DNA from: Schizochytrium sp. CCTCC M209059
Lineage: Eukaryota > Sar > Bigyra > Thraustochytrida > Thraustochytriidae
DNA length: 64,000 nucleotides
Assembly (NCBI GenBank): GCA_000818945.1
Contig: KN805371.1
Location: forward strand, 618,666 to 682,665
Direction: 5' to 3'
Shown: piece by piece, positions 9,392 to 20,000 of the stretch
How the letters are laid out: the number at the start of each line of letters is the position of its first letter
Position numbering within the stretch: the first letter of the stretch is position 1
The notes under the pieces: generated by a model
The model's input: only the letters and a program-made list of their open reading frames with translations
The model's database searches: none
What the model was told of the DNA's origin: nothing
Position numbers and translations under genes: made by a program

Positions 9392-10153
9392 TCTGTACTC
9401 CGCGCTTCAGGGCGCCCGGGGTCCCTCGTGCACGCTCTCGGGCATGCCAGCGCGAGGTCTTTTCTCTCCTCCAGCGACGACCGATTGCTGGCTGGTGCAC
9501 TGCGATGGTGCGCGTTTTCTTCTCGCAGAACGAGCCAACAAACAAACGAATGAACGAGCAAACCCCCTTCGGGCGCGCAGTTGAAGAAGGCTTTTCTTCG
9601 AGATATGAGGGGGAGTTCGTTCGTTTCCCGTCCCGGTTTTTTGGCTTTCGCTGCCTGCTTCTTTCCGTCTGCGTTTGCTCCCAGTCGCGCGCGTCCGCCT
9701 TCCTGGGCGTGCGGTCCCGAAAGGGAGGCAGAGGGAAAGGCCCAGCCAAAGGAGTTGCGCGGAAAGTGCGGGCGCCTGGGACAGCCTGCCCGCCTGGCTG
9801 CCTATACCTGCCTGGTCGGGCTGCTGCGCCATTGAAGTGGGCTCTCTGGCCCGAGAGATCTGTCAGCGACGTGAATGTGAACTTTTGGGAGCTTCAACAA
9901 AACGTAACGGTAATATCACTCACAGTCCCGTCGAGGCTGCACAAGAGGAGTTGAGTCGCGCTCGAGCGCCGCACCATAATGAAGGCGATGGGACGCGGCG
10001 CCGTCGTATCCGCGTCCGAAGGGGCGAGGCTGCGCGGAGGTCGCGCGCACGCGCAAAAGGAGGAGAGGGCAAGAAAGGGCGCGGCGCGACCTTCACTTTG
10101 GCACCAAGCCGAGACAGAACCAAAGAAATAAGGCGATCTGCCCGCCGACCTAG
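9392..10153. promoter_or_regulatory. Divergent spacer between NEK-IFT57 and the MopE-like membrane protein
   Basis: About 760 bp without a supported gene. Open frames on both strands reflect GC-rich composition and have no recognisable domains. The region should hold both promoters and 5' UTRs. No specific site is assignable. Confidence 0.45.
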
Positions 10154-13100
10154 ATGGGGGCATCGTCGCGCGTCGCGCCAAGCGAAGGAGCGGAGGTACA
10201 CAAGGATGGACCCACGGGAAATGCTGTGTTTGATAGCTTTACAGATGCCCAGCGGCGGAGATACCTTAAACTCGTACGATTGCGATATGTCGATCACACG
10301 CGAGAAGCCGTATTCCCAACACCAGCGCGAATGGCGCATGAACTCATCACGGAGAGTAGCATCCTCCTTCGGCTAAAGCTGGCAATGCAGCTGCTCCTTG
10401 TATGTTCTCTTGCGGGCGCGCGTCTCGGTTTTGAATCTTCATGCGCAGTCGCCTGGGCCTTTGGCAGCGGATGTCTACTCGTCGCTGTAAATACTGTGAT
10501 TGGCTTCTACGGCTGGTATCGCGCGCCTCGGGATGTACTTCACGACCTCGACGGACTCGAAACGCCAGGCCAGCGAATTCTTGAGTTCTTTTTCCATGCA
10601 ACCTGGGTTAGCATGACCCTCTTTGTGCTTCCAACCGCGACCGTTCTGCTCTCGAGCAAAGTTGAGTCTGCCTGTCCGAAGGCGACAGGTCTTGCGCTCG
10701 CGCAAGCTGGCGCCTATCTCTCCTTTGTCATGATCCTCGCTGCGGGTTTCAGCATGTTTTACAGCCTTCGTATTGTCACCAAGTACATGATCTTGCAATC
10801 CATGCAGGAGCTTTGCAGTCTGTGGACCCTATTGGGAGCTGTGCTCATCCTCGTAGCGTCGCTCATGATGCAAAATCGAGTTGCTTTTATATCAGTATCG
10901 GTGGACATCTCCAAAGATCCTTCTGTCTGGGTGGGCATCGCGGTCGCCTGGAGTGTAATCGAGATTCCAATTGCGATTTACGGTTTCGCAGCGGGCTGGG
11001 TCGAGGGGAGACACATGCTCCGCATACATGCCGCCCTCTCGCTCGGCATGATACTTGTTGCCTTGGTCTTTTTCATCAAGCTTCTTGACAACACTTTTGG
11101 CGCAGACATCGCAAGCACCGATGCAGAATGCGCCAGCGTCCTTAAACTCATGGGCAAGGAATGGTTTGAAGACTTTTTCGGGTGCGCCAAATACCTTCCA
11201 ACCGGGGTCACTAATGAACTGAATCCACCTATCTGCGAGCGGCTTGCGATCTACCCAGCCCCATCCAAGATTCATACCACGCTCACCTGGGAGACGATCA
11301 ATTTGAATGGAACCCAAGCAGAAGCATGTCTGCTTGGGTGTGTAGATGCCAACTGCTGCACGAAGGTCACTGCTGCAATCTACACGCTGAAAACTATGAT
11401 TTCTGGTGGAGGAGTCTGGTTTCTTGTAGTCATGAGTATTGGGTTCGCCGCAACAATGGACTTGTACAACGAAATCGCAGACGATGGAAAAGTTCTGCGC
11501 CATAATCGGCGCGGTAGAATCGCCATCACTATGGGAGTGCTCGTGTGCGTCGCTCTTGGGGTTGGCTTGGGAACCAAGTTAGGTGGCGATTTTTCTATCA
11601 TGCAGGATTCTAGTCGTGCCGAAGCTTGCAACTATGTCCTCGATGCGAATGACACCATCGATCCCGATAGCACCTTTTCGTCATGCAGTAACGGCATCAT
11701 CGACGGGGACGAACTCGAGGTCGACTGCGGCGGCGACCAGTGCCTCGCTTGCGAAACAGACCGCGAGATCCTGTTTTCCCCGACGTCTTCTCCGTCAGCG
11801 ACACCGACAGAAGCATTTACAAATTCTCCGACGTTGACCCCTTTTGAGACCTTAACAGAGATGCCAACCGAGACGCCGACTGCGGAACCAACAATACCGC
11901 CCACCGAGAGGCCAACAGGAACTCCTACGATGTCACCCACGCAGTCGCCTACGGTTCCTAAAGTTTCTGTGCGACTCGAGTGGAATCTAAGTTCCGCATG
12001 CGAGGACGCGTGTGACGCGCCAATCGATCTCGATCTTAAAGTTCGGTTTGCTGTCGATGACAGCAAGATGTGCACAGTTTCAAGTTTTGCCGATGTGAAC
12101 AGCGCTTGCGGAGGCGCGACGCACTTAGGCGATGCGACTTTAAGCAACGGCGTCACGGAGGAGATTATCGAAATGAATGCCATCGCACAGACGCTATATG
12201 TATTCTATATCGAAAACAGACAACTCGATCGTCCCGTAGAATTAGCGGGTGCAGTCCTCAGCGCGTCTGTGAACGGGATATTGCAAGGTTCGTTCGGGTT
12301 GCCGTCACTGACAGCTTCATCGTATGACTTGCTCGGATACACCGGAACTTGGTCAGAGATTAGCGAAACCCTCAATGAAACAGGCACTCGAAATACGACG
12401 TATGCATTTGCTCGGATGCTATGTTTTGACGGGTCTGCTAGCACACCGGCCTTTTTTGAGTGTCCCCAGTACTTTCTGTCAGGAATGGAGCAACGTGTGC
12501 ATCAATGTACGCCCGGTACCTCTTGCAATGGGTGCTCGCGAAAGGAATGGTTTTGGGATCTAGATGGCGACACCTTTGGCAACTCATCAAGCAGTGTGAC
12601 GAGTTGTCAGCCCCCTGACGAGGACATGCAGCTCGTAAGCAACGCAGAGGATTGCGATGATACGAACCCAAATCTTGGCGGCGCTGAGGCCTGCGCCCTC
12701 GCTGCAAATCCGTATCAGCCGGGTTGGTACGTAGATCCGTTCGAGATGTCGTCCGTTGCGCGTTCATGCGATGATGTCTGTGACACGTTTGAGCTGACCT
12801 GCCAAACGCCAGAAATGGCAACCATAGTTGACGAGCAAACCTGTCTCGAAAAGCTAAGTCTAGCCTACCAAAACTGGTGCAGTCCACAAGACCTCGAGTA
12901 CTCTGGCTCAGGATTCGACGACCCTAGATTTGGTGGAGTGCTCCAAATGTCAGCACAAAATGGACGTGCGCATTGCGCTTGCACGAGTGGGATTCTGGAA
13001 GGGCTCTATGGCGCTTACAGCGAGTCCACCGAGACATCACTTGGGTTCGATGTAGATGACGTCGCTCTGCAAGGAAGTGTTTTCATGGTTGAAGCACAAC

Positions 13101-13504
13101 GCGACGAGGTATTTGAGGATCCCGGGGCAACGTGCAGAGACGAAAACGCGACCTTGGAAGTCAGTGGTGACTCTGTGGACCTGACTAGCTTGGGAACCTA
13201 TGTCAAGACTTATTCTTGCTGCGCGAATGAAAGCTGTGCGGAGCGAAAAAGGTTTATCACAGTAGATGGTGGACAGGACTCGTGCGATAACTTTCTCCTA
13301 GAAGATATGGTCGTCACGGATCGGGCGACTGTTGGTGGTGGATGTCTCGTGTACAAGAAGCTCACCACGAGCATGAATAATGCACATTCTGGTTTCCCAT
13401 TTCCTGACACCTTTGATTATGGATCCAAGAATGGCATCTATGCTGGAGCGTGCAGCAAGAAGCCTGATAGAACGTACTATCGGCGCGTCTGCTATTGTGG
13501 ATAG
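10154..13504 (+). CDS. Polytopic membrane protein with PT-rich linker, MopE-like and Ig-like (DUF5011-type) extracellular parts
   Basis: The 1116-aa product has an N-terminal half with about 7-8 hydrophobic segments (roughly residues 75-310 and again 415-480), a Cys-containing loop between them, and a large Cys-rich C-terminal ectodomain. The ectodomain starts with CSNGIIDGDELEVDCGG, then a PT/PS-rich stalk (about 540-600) of PTETPT-like units. A segment WFWDLDGDTFGN...DCDDTNPNLGG follows, matching the MopE-type metal-binding pattern. Next is a segment FEDPGATCRDE...VDLTSLGTYVKTYSC, typical of DUF5011/HYR-like Ig folds. The last about 75 residues are Cys/Tyr-rich and unrecognised. It is probably a cell-surface protein; its function is unknown. 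It ends 166 bp before the convergent ankyrin gene. Confidence 0.75.
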   Translation: MGASSRVAPSEGAEVHKDGPTGNAVFDSFTDAQRRRYLKLVRLRYVDHTREAVFPTPARMAHELITESSILLRLKLAMQLLLVCSLAGARLGFESSCAVAWAFGSGCLLVAVNTVIGFYGWYRAPRDVLHDLDGLETPGQRILEFFFHATWVSMTLFVLPTATVLLSSKVESACPKATGLALAQAGAYLSFVMILAAGFSMFYSLRIVTKYMILQSMQELCSLWTLLGAVLILVASLMMQNRVAFISVSVDISKDPSVWVGIAVAWSVIEIPIAIYGFAAGWVEGRHMLRIHAALSLGMILVALVFFIKLLDNTFGADIASTDAECASVLKLMGKEWFEDFFGCAKYLPTGVTNELNPPICERLAIYPAPSKIHTTLTWETINLNGTQAEACLLGCVDANCCTKVTAAIYTLKTMISGGGVWFLVVMSIGFAATMDLYNEIADDGKVLRHNRRGRIAITMGVLVCVALGVGLGTKLGGDFSIMQDSSRAEACNYVLDANDTIDPDSTFSSCSNGIIDGDELEVDCGGDQCLACETDREILFSPTSSPSATPTEAFTNSPTLTPFETLTEMPTETPTAEPTIPPTERPTGTPTMSPTQSPTVPKVSVRLEWNLSSACEDACDAPIDLDLKVRFAVDDSKMCTVSSFADVNSACGGATHLGDATLSNGVTEEIIEMNAIAQTLYVFYIENRQLDRPVELAGAVLSASVNGILQGSFGLPSLTASSYDLLGYTGTWSEISETLNETGTRNTTYAFARMLCFDGSASTPAFFECPQYFLSGMEQRVHQCTPGTSCNGCSRKEWFWDLDGDTFGNSSSSVTSCQPPDEDMQLVSNAEDCDDTNPNLGGAEACALAANPYQPGWYVDPFEMSSVARSCDDVCDTFELTCQTPEMATIVDEQTCLEKLSLAYQNWCSPQDLEYSGSGFDDPRFGGVLQMSAQNGRAHCACTSGILEGLYGAYSESTETSLGFDVDDVALQGSVFMVEAQRDEVFEDPGATCRDENATLEVSGDSVDLTSLGTYVKTYSCCANESCAERKRFITVDGGQDSCDNFLLEDMVVTDRATVGGGCLVYKKLTTSMNNAHSGFPFPDTFDYGSKNGIYAGACSKKPDRTYYRRVCYCG

Positions 13505-13669
13505 TTCAATCTTTCACACTCAATTAGAGTCGATAAACGAGATTTTTGCGTCATAGCAATCATTTATGACGAACGAGGTCTGCTCGGAGAATTTTATGTG
13601 TTTTGGTGTGAAGAAACGTAAAATTACGCATGCATCCTTTCATTAGTAACAAACAATGAATAACGCCTC

Positions 13670-14488
13670 TTATAATGACGAAGCCTCCGAGGTGCACTTG
13701 TTGTCCTTGCACCACCAGCCTTGCGGCCGCGGTCCGCTTTTGTGGAAATCCTTGAGGAAACGGTCCGCCGCGGCATTGAAATCGGCGGCTCGTACATTGA
13801 GTATATGACGGGGTGGATTCTGGCCGTCCCATTTATGGTCTCGATCTTTTTTGCATATTCGCGAAGCAAAGCGCTCCCGTCCGTTCAGACAGAGCCCGCA
13901 GCTTGTGCAAGCAAAGTATGACCGGTCATTTAGCTCCTGTGCGACAGTCTCTCTCTGGAATGTGTGGGTCCAAAGAACAATTGCTAGACACCCATGTGCA
14001 GCTGCGATGGAAAGAGGACTCTTTCCGTCAAGGTTCTCCGTGTCAAGAGCTTGAGGACAATGCGAAGCAATTGCTCGATAGAGCTTAATGTCGCCTCGCG
14101 CTGCTGCAAGATGGGCCCCAGTATTCCCATGTTTGTCCACCTGATCCAAAATGTCTTGCGGCGAGATGGTTGAAAACAGTGTATGAGCGGTGTCGCTTGT
14201 GTCCTCACGCTGGCATGATTTCAAGAAGAAGAGGTCTTCTTCGCTTTCATCGTTGTTCAAACTGCTGCTATGATCGTCTCCGTCTTTGTCTTCTTCATCT
14301 TCGTCTGCGCTGGCAAATGCTTCATCAAAATTGGCCAGCGGATCACTCTCTAGCGAGTCATTCTTTGTCTCTTGTGCTTGACCTTTGCCTTGCTCCTGCG
14401 TGTCTGGAGCTAGAGCATCTTCTTCTCCTTCTTCCTCTTTTTCTTCTTTACGGGCCTGTTCTGCGTGCAGCAACCCCGATTCATCCAT
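13670..14488 (-). CDS. Ankyrin-repeat protein with acidic N-terminus and Cys-rich tail
   Basis: 272 aa. The N-terminal third is very acidic (EEEGEED and similar). Two ankyrin repeats are clear, DKHGNTGAHLAAARGDIKLY and NLDGKSPLSIAAAHGCLAIV. The C-terminal about 100 residues contain CTSCGLCLNG and later CKKDRDHKWDG and WWCKDNKC, a Cys/His/Trp-rich region that could bind metal. It is not a domain I recognise. The ATG is at 14486-14488. It is divergent from the Sel1 gene and likely a scaffold or adaptor. Confidence 0.7.
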   Translation of the reverse strand: MDESGLLHAEQARKEEKEEEGEEDALAPDTQEQGKGQAQETKNDSLESDPLANFDEAFASADEDEEDKDGDDHSSSLNNDESEEDLFFLKSCQREDTSDTAHTLFSTISPQDILDQVDKHGNTGAHLAAARGDIKLYRAIASHCPQALDTENLDGKSPLSIAAAHGCLAIVLWTHTFQRETVAQELNDRSYFACTSCGLCLNGRERFASRICKKDRDHKWDGQNPPRHILNVRAADFNAAADRFLKDFHKSGPRPQGWWCKDNKCTSEASSL

Positions 14489-14935
14489 GATAGGGGATGC
14501 TTTTCTCCCCTCTCCCTTATCCTCGAAAAAATAAAATGATGTGATTCGCTAAGTACGCGCGCGCGCGCCCGAACTCCGTGACATGCGAGAGAGAAGACGG
14601 CCTCGAAACGACTTTGCCTGAGTCGCCCGCCATAAAGCCTCAATGAGGCTTGGTTTGTGAAGATGACTGTCCCTGTCTTTTAGGTCTGTGTGTCACTCCA
14701 ACGGACGACAACGGACTTTCGCAATCCCGACTCGAACTTGAAAGCTTCGCCGACAGCACCAGGCATTGATTCTACGCCGCTTGCGGCATCAACACTGCTC
14801 CTTGCTCCCTTCTGCGCTTCGCCATCGCTGACGGAGAGCGCGCAGTGGCAACGGCGCGCGCAGCGGCAACGGCGAACTCACGCACGGGCTTGGCTAAGAG
14901 GGACGAGGGCTTGACCTGGCGCACAAGCAGAGACG
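14489..14935. promoter_or_regulatory. Divergent spacer between the ankyrin and Sel1 genes
   Basis: About 450 bp. It includes an alternating CG/CA tract (CGCGCGCGC near 14557-14568). No gene is supported. It likely carries both promoters. Confidence 0.4.
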
Positions 14936-16061
14936 ATGAGGCTAGCTTGCGTGGTGCTGGGACTGACCTTGGCCACGGCGCTTGCGGCAGCGCAGCCCGA
15001 GAGCGCGCAGCTGGGCCAGCGTCTGCAAGGATTTCAGGGACGAGAGCGTGTGCCGAAAACCACAGACCCTGCAAGTCTCGCGCGAATTCGTGAGGGCGCC
15101 GACCGTGGCAGCGTTGACGCGCAGTACATGTCCGGCATCCTGGCACTTTACGGAACGAACGGAGTGCGCAGAGATGAGACAGAGGCATACAGGTGGTTCT
15201 CGATGGCCGCAGCCCAAGTAAGTTTAACGCGACAACATTTTACAAGACTAAAATTACACACTCCAGGGATGAGCACTTTTGCTTGGCAGCCGTGGTGACC
15301 TGACCTCATGCACAAAGGATAGGGAAAGACTGACCTTGTAGCAGAACCACGTGCTTGCGATGACCAATTTGGGCCTCATGAGTTTACGCGGAATCGGCAC
15401 GCAACCCAATCGAGAGACTGCAGCGCGCTGGTTCAAACGTGCAGGAAACACTGGCGGTGTGGACGCACAGTGGATGCTTGGACGCATGTATTTTGATGGG
15501 GCCGTAGGTAGTAGGCATGGGCAACCCGATTTTCGAACCGCCGCGCGCTGGTTTGACATGGCCGCAGACGCACATAGCAGCGAAGGTCAGTTCAACGCAG
15601 GTATCGTTCACGAGTACGGTTTGGGCGTGCAACAGAACTACGCGCGCGCTTTCGCATTGTACACAGAAGCTGCGCGTCAAGGACATGCACAGGCCAAATA
15701 CTATGCAGGTGTAATGCTTCTCTTCGGACGTGGCATGAAACAAGACTTTCGGAGGGCGACGGCACTGATTCGCGAGTCTGCGCAAGAGGGGTTTGCACCA
15801 GCCATGCTACAGCTCGCCAAGCTCTATACTCATGGCCAGGGCGTGGAAAAGGACTATCGAATGGCTGAGGCGTGGTTCGGCAAGACTGCGCAGGCAGCGG
15901 CATCAACCGATCCTGGCTTGCAAGATGAAGCGGAACGCTTCCAAAAAGAATTGCATGTGCTACTACGCAAAGCTGACGAGCGTATGCTTCAAGATGCAAG
16001 AAAAGTTGTCGTGAGCGGAAACACAGATGGAGGCCGAATCACCGAAAGAAGTTGGAGTTGA
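14936..16061 (+). CDS. Secreted/ER Sel1-like repeat protein, two exons
   Basis: Exons 14936-15217 and 15345-16061 encode 332 aa. The start MRLACVVLGLTLATALAAAQ is a good signal peptide. Tandem Sel1-like repeats follow, with the A..YRWF..AA...G...A...LG pattern visible at YRWFSMAAAQ-NHVLAMTNLG, RWFKRAGNTGGVDAQWMLG, RWFDMAADAHSSEGQFNAG, and ALYTEAARQGHAQAKYYAG onward (about six units). The acceptor at 15343-15344 was chosen because it keeps the repeat spacing. Sel1 repeats act as protein-protein scaffolds, for example in SEL1L/Hrd3 of ER-associated degradation. This protein lacks a C-terminal membrane segment, so it is a soluble luminal or secreted Sel1 protein and not a proven SEL1L orthologue. 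Confidence 0.82.
15218..15344 (+). other. Intron in the Sel1-repeat gene (127 nt)
   Basis: Donor GTAAGT at 15218-15223. Acceptor GCAG ending at 15344, with a CTGAC branch-like motif about a dozen bases upstream. An alternative acceptor TAG ends at 15341 and would add one Gln (NAGNAG-type choice). Phase 0. Confidence 0.83.
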
Positions 16062-16174
16062 AGCTGTAAATAGATTCCTTTTGGATGGATATGATGCGAG
16101 TTTTTTCGCTCTTTCTCTTCTTCTTTTCTTTTACATTTCCCCCGTTCTCTTCTCGTGTTGTCCTGAACATTTCG

Positions 16175-17689
16175 TCAAAAGTTTCTGTCATGTACAAGGT
16201 GGCGTTGCCACGTTCGATCCACGCCAGCAGCTCGATTGAACCCGCCCCCTAATATTTCTCTGTTGTTCTGATACGCGGGTGGAAATTCTTTGGAGGATGC
16301 AAGCATCGACGACTGAAGCAAGTCATGCGCACCCATGGGCCCAAGAAAATCCTGCGCAGTAATTGTAGACTCTTTGAGCTTGATTGGACTCCGCACTCCC
16401 CCTTGCGGAGAAGATAATGCTTGAGAACGCACTTGGCAACGATGCTGACGAAGGTCCGTGACGCGTTGGGCTTGCTCTTTGTGCCAGGCGTCGGCCTCCC
16501 GTTGCCGACGCGCCTGCAGGGATCTTTTTGCATCCTTCATGCTCTGGACAGTCTTGGCCCGGGCCTCTTTTTCCACAGCTTGCAGTGCTTTATGGACCGA
16601 TCGTTCGGCTTGCCACTTTGCATCTCTGCGCTCGCGAGATTGCCTGCGCAACTCCTCGGCCTTGTCTTGCGCAACCCATCGCCGATGTTGGTTGCGCGTG
16701 CGTTCCTGTCTGATTTCTTGGGCGCGGCGTCGCTGATACTCGCGCTCGGACTCGATGCGCAGCTTTCGAATGGTGGCGGGATCTGTGATCAGCTGGTCAT
16801 CGGTGTCGTCCATGTCTTCGCTCGCGGGATTGTTTTGCGGAGCCTCGGGTTGCAGGACTCCGCTCTTGGATCTTTCAAAGACTTGCGCATGCCCGTTACC
16901 TTGCGCAGTGAGATCCAAAGATGGGTCATAATCTAGCTGATCCTCGAGCTTCAAGTCTTCGGAAGGATCAATTTCATCTTCACTTTTTCCTCCCCTTGAT
17001 GGAAGTTGTTGCAGCATGTCTGCATCCTCTTGCAAAAGACCATGCGCAGTGAAGATATCAGAGAGCGATGTATTTTCGCCGCGCATTTCTGCGTATTTGT
17101 GCGTCGCAAGAACTTCAGTTGCAATAAATTCGCGGTGTCGTCTTTGAAGGGACTGAAAAGACTGACTTCTGTTTCGCTGTGAGCCCTGGTGAGTGCGAGG
17201 ACGGCGTCTGCTGCCCACTTCAAAGTCCCTCAGATACTGCACTGTCTGAGGCCGCTCAATAACTGCAGTCATGGGTGGTGGTTTGCACTTTTGATGCCAC
17301 GAGAGCGTGCTTGCCGAGAACGACTCGCGAAGCATTTGCGATGCGCTTCGGGAGGCATCTTCAATCTGTTGGTCAGCATGCAATCCAGCACAAGGTTTGC
17401 TAACTGCGCTAAAGGCGGTTCGCGCGTTGTATCGCGAGGATCTGCCGTCGAGAAAGTCTTCGGCAACTGGATGGTCCGTGACGAGCGCAAGTGCTCGCGT
17501 CTGCCTTGCGCGTACGGGCCTGCCACCCTCAGGCCGAGGTCTCCACACAACCTGGTCTTCGCTGGACGCCACTCTGCTGAATATTGCTCGAGCCTTCTGG
17601 TTTAGGCGTGTCGGAGAGATGATCGAAGAGGCGTCCATTGCGCTCTCTTTGATCGTGCTTGAGGAAATGTTCGGAGTTTGCGCGCGCAT
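16175..17689 (-). CDS. Coiled-coil protein of unknown function
   Basis: 504 aa with ATG at 17687-17689. No family is recognised. The N-terminal half is Ser/Arg-rich and probably disordered. An acidic stretch (about 245-300) precedes a long, highly charged helix (about 312-420) rich in Arg, Glu, Gln and Ala, with heptad-like spacing and typical of coiled coils. The C-terminal about 85 residues are polar. The composition resembles microtubule- or flagellum-associated proteins, but that is only a guess. It converges on the Sel1 gene with a spacer of about 110 bp. Confidence 0.65.
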   Translation of the reverse strand: MRAQTPNISSSTIKESAMDASSIISPTRLNQKARAIFSRVASSEDQVVWRPRPEGGRPVRARQTRALALVTDHPVAEDFLDGRSSRYNARTAFSAVSKPCAGLHADQQIEDASRSASQMLRESFSASTLSWHQKCKPPPMTAVIERPQTVQYLRDFEVGSRRRPRTHQGSQRNRSQSFQSLQRRHREFIATEVLATHKYAEMRGENTSLSDIFTAHGLLQEDADMLQQLPSRGGKSEDEIDPSEDLKLEDQLDYDPSLDLTAQGNGHAQVFERSKSGVLQPEAPQNNPASEDMDDTDDQLITDPATIRKLRIESEREYQRRRAQEIRQERTRNQHRRWVAQDKAEELRRQSRERRDAKWQAERSVHKALQAVEKEARAKTVQSMKDAKRSLQARRQREADAWHKEQAQRVTDLRQHRCQVRSQALSSPQGGVRSPIKLKESTITAQDFLGPMGAHDLLQSSMLASSKEFPPAYQNNREILGGGFNRAAGVDRTWQRHLVHDRNF

Positions 17690-18909
17690 ACGCGCGCGCG
17701 GTGTCTAAGAGAAGTCCCGAATCGCGCTTGGACAAGAGTACCAAGGTTCGCGCTTTTCCCTAACTTTTGTCCAGGATGGGTATAGACAGACAAATGAGTC
17801 CACTCTGCACAAGGTGAGAGAAAAAGTTGACGTCGTCGCCAGCGCGCACACGTTGCTCGACGCTGCGTTCTGTTTGCAGCTGCGGACTCTACGGACCTTT
17901 GCTGCTGCCAACACTGCGCCTGCACGACGCCTGCATGCCCCCAAAACGAGACGTTGCTACTGCGGCGCCGGACAGAATCGCGCTGTTGCGGCTGCGTCAG
18001 CAGGAGCTGCTGCCAATGGTGCTGCTGATACTGCTGCTGTTATTGACGGCTGGACAGTAAGCACTGCTCTATGTTCGAGTCCGCGCCGCCTCGTCCAGGA
18101 TGGACGGAACGGATATCGTGGGGACCCCTTGAGGACCCCTTGAGGACCCCCCCCCCCCCCCCCCACTTATTCCTTCGCACACCTTATTTTGTTCGGTTCT
18201 TGAAAGGTTATATGCGTCTCCAACTTGTGAACGCCATGTATAATCTCACCATTTTTTTAAAGTGGCTATGGTGGATGGACTTCTCTTGTTGATTGGACGG
18301 AGTCTGCCTGAAACTGGTCCTCGCACATGAAAAGTTCTGCTACGGTTCCGGAAAAGACAAGCTAGCTTTCGTGCATGTGCGCAAAGCCCCAATCCTCGAC
18401 TCTTCGCGTCCTCCGCCAAACACGATTCAGTTCCGCGAAAGCATACGTACCCCGGGTGCCGAGCTGCCCTTTCCAGGGTGAGTGAGTGAACGAACGACCC
18501 ATCATGGATGGCCATCTCGGCTGCGACCCTTATTGGCTCGCGACACGGCCAACACCGTGTCGGCGATGGTGTCTGCGTTTCCCGACCGCGCGCGCCGCTG
18601 GAAATCTCGAGCGGGCGACGAATAACCGAGGTGGAAGCTGGAGCTGCTCCTCTCCCGCGTGCATCGAACATCGAAGGTTTCGTTCCCGGCCCGCTTGCTA
18701 AAATACTACCGGGTACGGTGAAGACGGATCCAGCTGCGAAAACAAAACCCGAACACGAATCTCGAGGAGCAGCATCTGCTGCGCTGTGCTGTGCTTTCTT
18801 GAGCTGTGCTCTGCTGCGCACGGACGGCTTGAGTGTAAATCCTGCAAAGCAGACAGACTCGAAGCGCAGATTTGGGTGAAGAGGTCGCGCGAACAGAAAA
18901 GAGGGGACG
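17690..18909. other. Divergent spacer with poly-C tract and short tandem repeat
   Basis: About 1.2 kb with no supported gene. A tandem 11-mer ACCCCTTGAGG (two full copies, 18124-18146) runs straight into an 18-nt poly-C (18147-18164). Open frames on both strands look random. It separates the coiled-coil gene (-) from the FAXC-like gene (+). Confidence 0.5.
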
Positions 18910-19806
18910 ATGGACCAGCTGCGAACACTCTGGGAGGACGAGCCCACCACGGTGCTGGCGTCCGCGGCCGCGCTCGGCGTAGGCCTCGTTGCATCGCTCG
19001 CGTTGATCTCACGCAAGAAAGCAGCAGGTCCGAAGGATGGCGAGCTCCTGCCAGGCGAGGAGCGAGACGTTGTCTACTTTTATACCTTTGACCGCTGGGC
19101 CTATGGTGCGAACGCCTCATCGCCATGCTGCAAGCTGGAAACCTATTTACGCCTGGCCAAGGTTAACCACAAGGTCGTGACGACCTTGACGCCTCACCCA
19201 CGGACCAAAAAGACTCCCTACATTCGCTACAATGGGCACTCGGTCCCAGACTCGAACTTGATCATTGATTTTCTTGTAAAGACGGCGGGCGCTAAAGATC
19301 TTGACGCGCATCTTTCAAAGCAGGAAAAGGCCACGCTTCGTGCGGTTCGTACCATGGCAGAGGAATCGCTCTACTTTGAGGTCATGCACGACCGCTGGAT
19401 TGAAAATACGGATAAGTTTGTTGAAGCTATTCACAACGAGAAAGCGCCGCCTCTTATTGTTCTTCGTTTCGTTCTCAAATATTTGGTTGCGCCAAAGATT
19501 GCCAAAACCCTCAATGGACAGGGTACTGGACGTTTCACGGTGGAGGAGATCCACGAGCGCTCTGCAGCTGAGATCGACGCCTTCGCCAACATCCTTGGGG
19601 AAAAGGACTATTTTGGCGGATCAAAACCAAGTGTTGCGGACACGGCTGTCTTTGCAATTCTTTCAGGATGCCTGTACAATCCTTGGTCTGCGCATCGTCC
19701 CATGATAGAAAAGCACACTAATCTCGTCAAGTTCTGCGAGCGCATCAAGGCAGAAGTCTATCCGGACTGGGACGACATTTCCACCGGCTTCTCTGCTAGA
19801 AAATAA
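18910..19806 (+). CDS. FAXC/metaxin-like GST-fold membrane protein
   Basis: 298 aa. An N-terminal hydrophobic segment (about 13-37, VLASAAALGVGLVASLALIS) suggests a membrane anchor. Then comes a thioredoxin-like/GST-N domain (VVYFYTFDRWAYGANASSPC, KLETYLRLAKVNHKV, KKTPYIRYNGHSVPDSNLII) and a GST-C domain with GTGRFTVEEIHERSAAEIDA, GEKDYFGGSKPSVADTAVFA and FCERIKAEVYPDW. This order matches the Failed axon connections (FAXC) and metaxin group. Metaxins act in mitochondrial outer-membrane import; FAXC function is poorly known. The ATG gives the shortest plausible start, right after a spacer. Confidence 0.82.
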   Translation: MDQLRTLWEDEPTTVLASAAALGVGLVASLALISRKKAAGPKDGELLPGEERDVVYFYTFDRWAYGANASSPCCKLETYLRLAKVNHKVVTTLTPHPRTKKTPYIRYNGHSVPDSNLIIDFLVKTAGAKDLDAHLSKQEKATLRAVRTMAEESLYFEVMHDRWIENTDKFVEAIHNEKAPPLIVLRFVLKYLVAPKIAKTLNGQGTGRFTVEEIHERSAAEIDAFANILGEKDYFGGSKPSVADTAVFAILSGCLYNPWSAHRPMIEKHTNLVKFCERIKAEVYPDWDDISTGFSARK

Positions 19807-20000
19807 GAAAGAAGGAACTGTTCGAAGTCTTGAATCAAGTGTCCAAGTCGTCATTGATGACAAACCAAAGTTTGAAAATGCATGCATAAACAAAGTAAAT
19901 TGCGGTCGTCCGGCCTGATGAGCAGACCAACTCCGAGTCGCTTTGCTAGTTCGAACCCTTTTAGTATGGTTTGTCTTCTGTAGCACGGCCCTCATTTGCT

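Noticed and set aside
11761..11960. PT-rich stalk considered as a separate minisatellite gene
   Set aside because: It is in frame within the 1116-aa membrane protein and lacks exact nucleotide periodicity.
19940..19975. Possible tRNA B-box (GTTCGAACCC)
   Set aside because: The flanks do not form a T-stem and no A-box or acceptor pairing was found.
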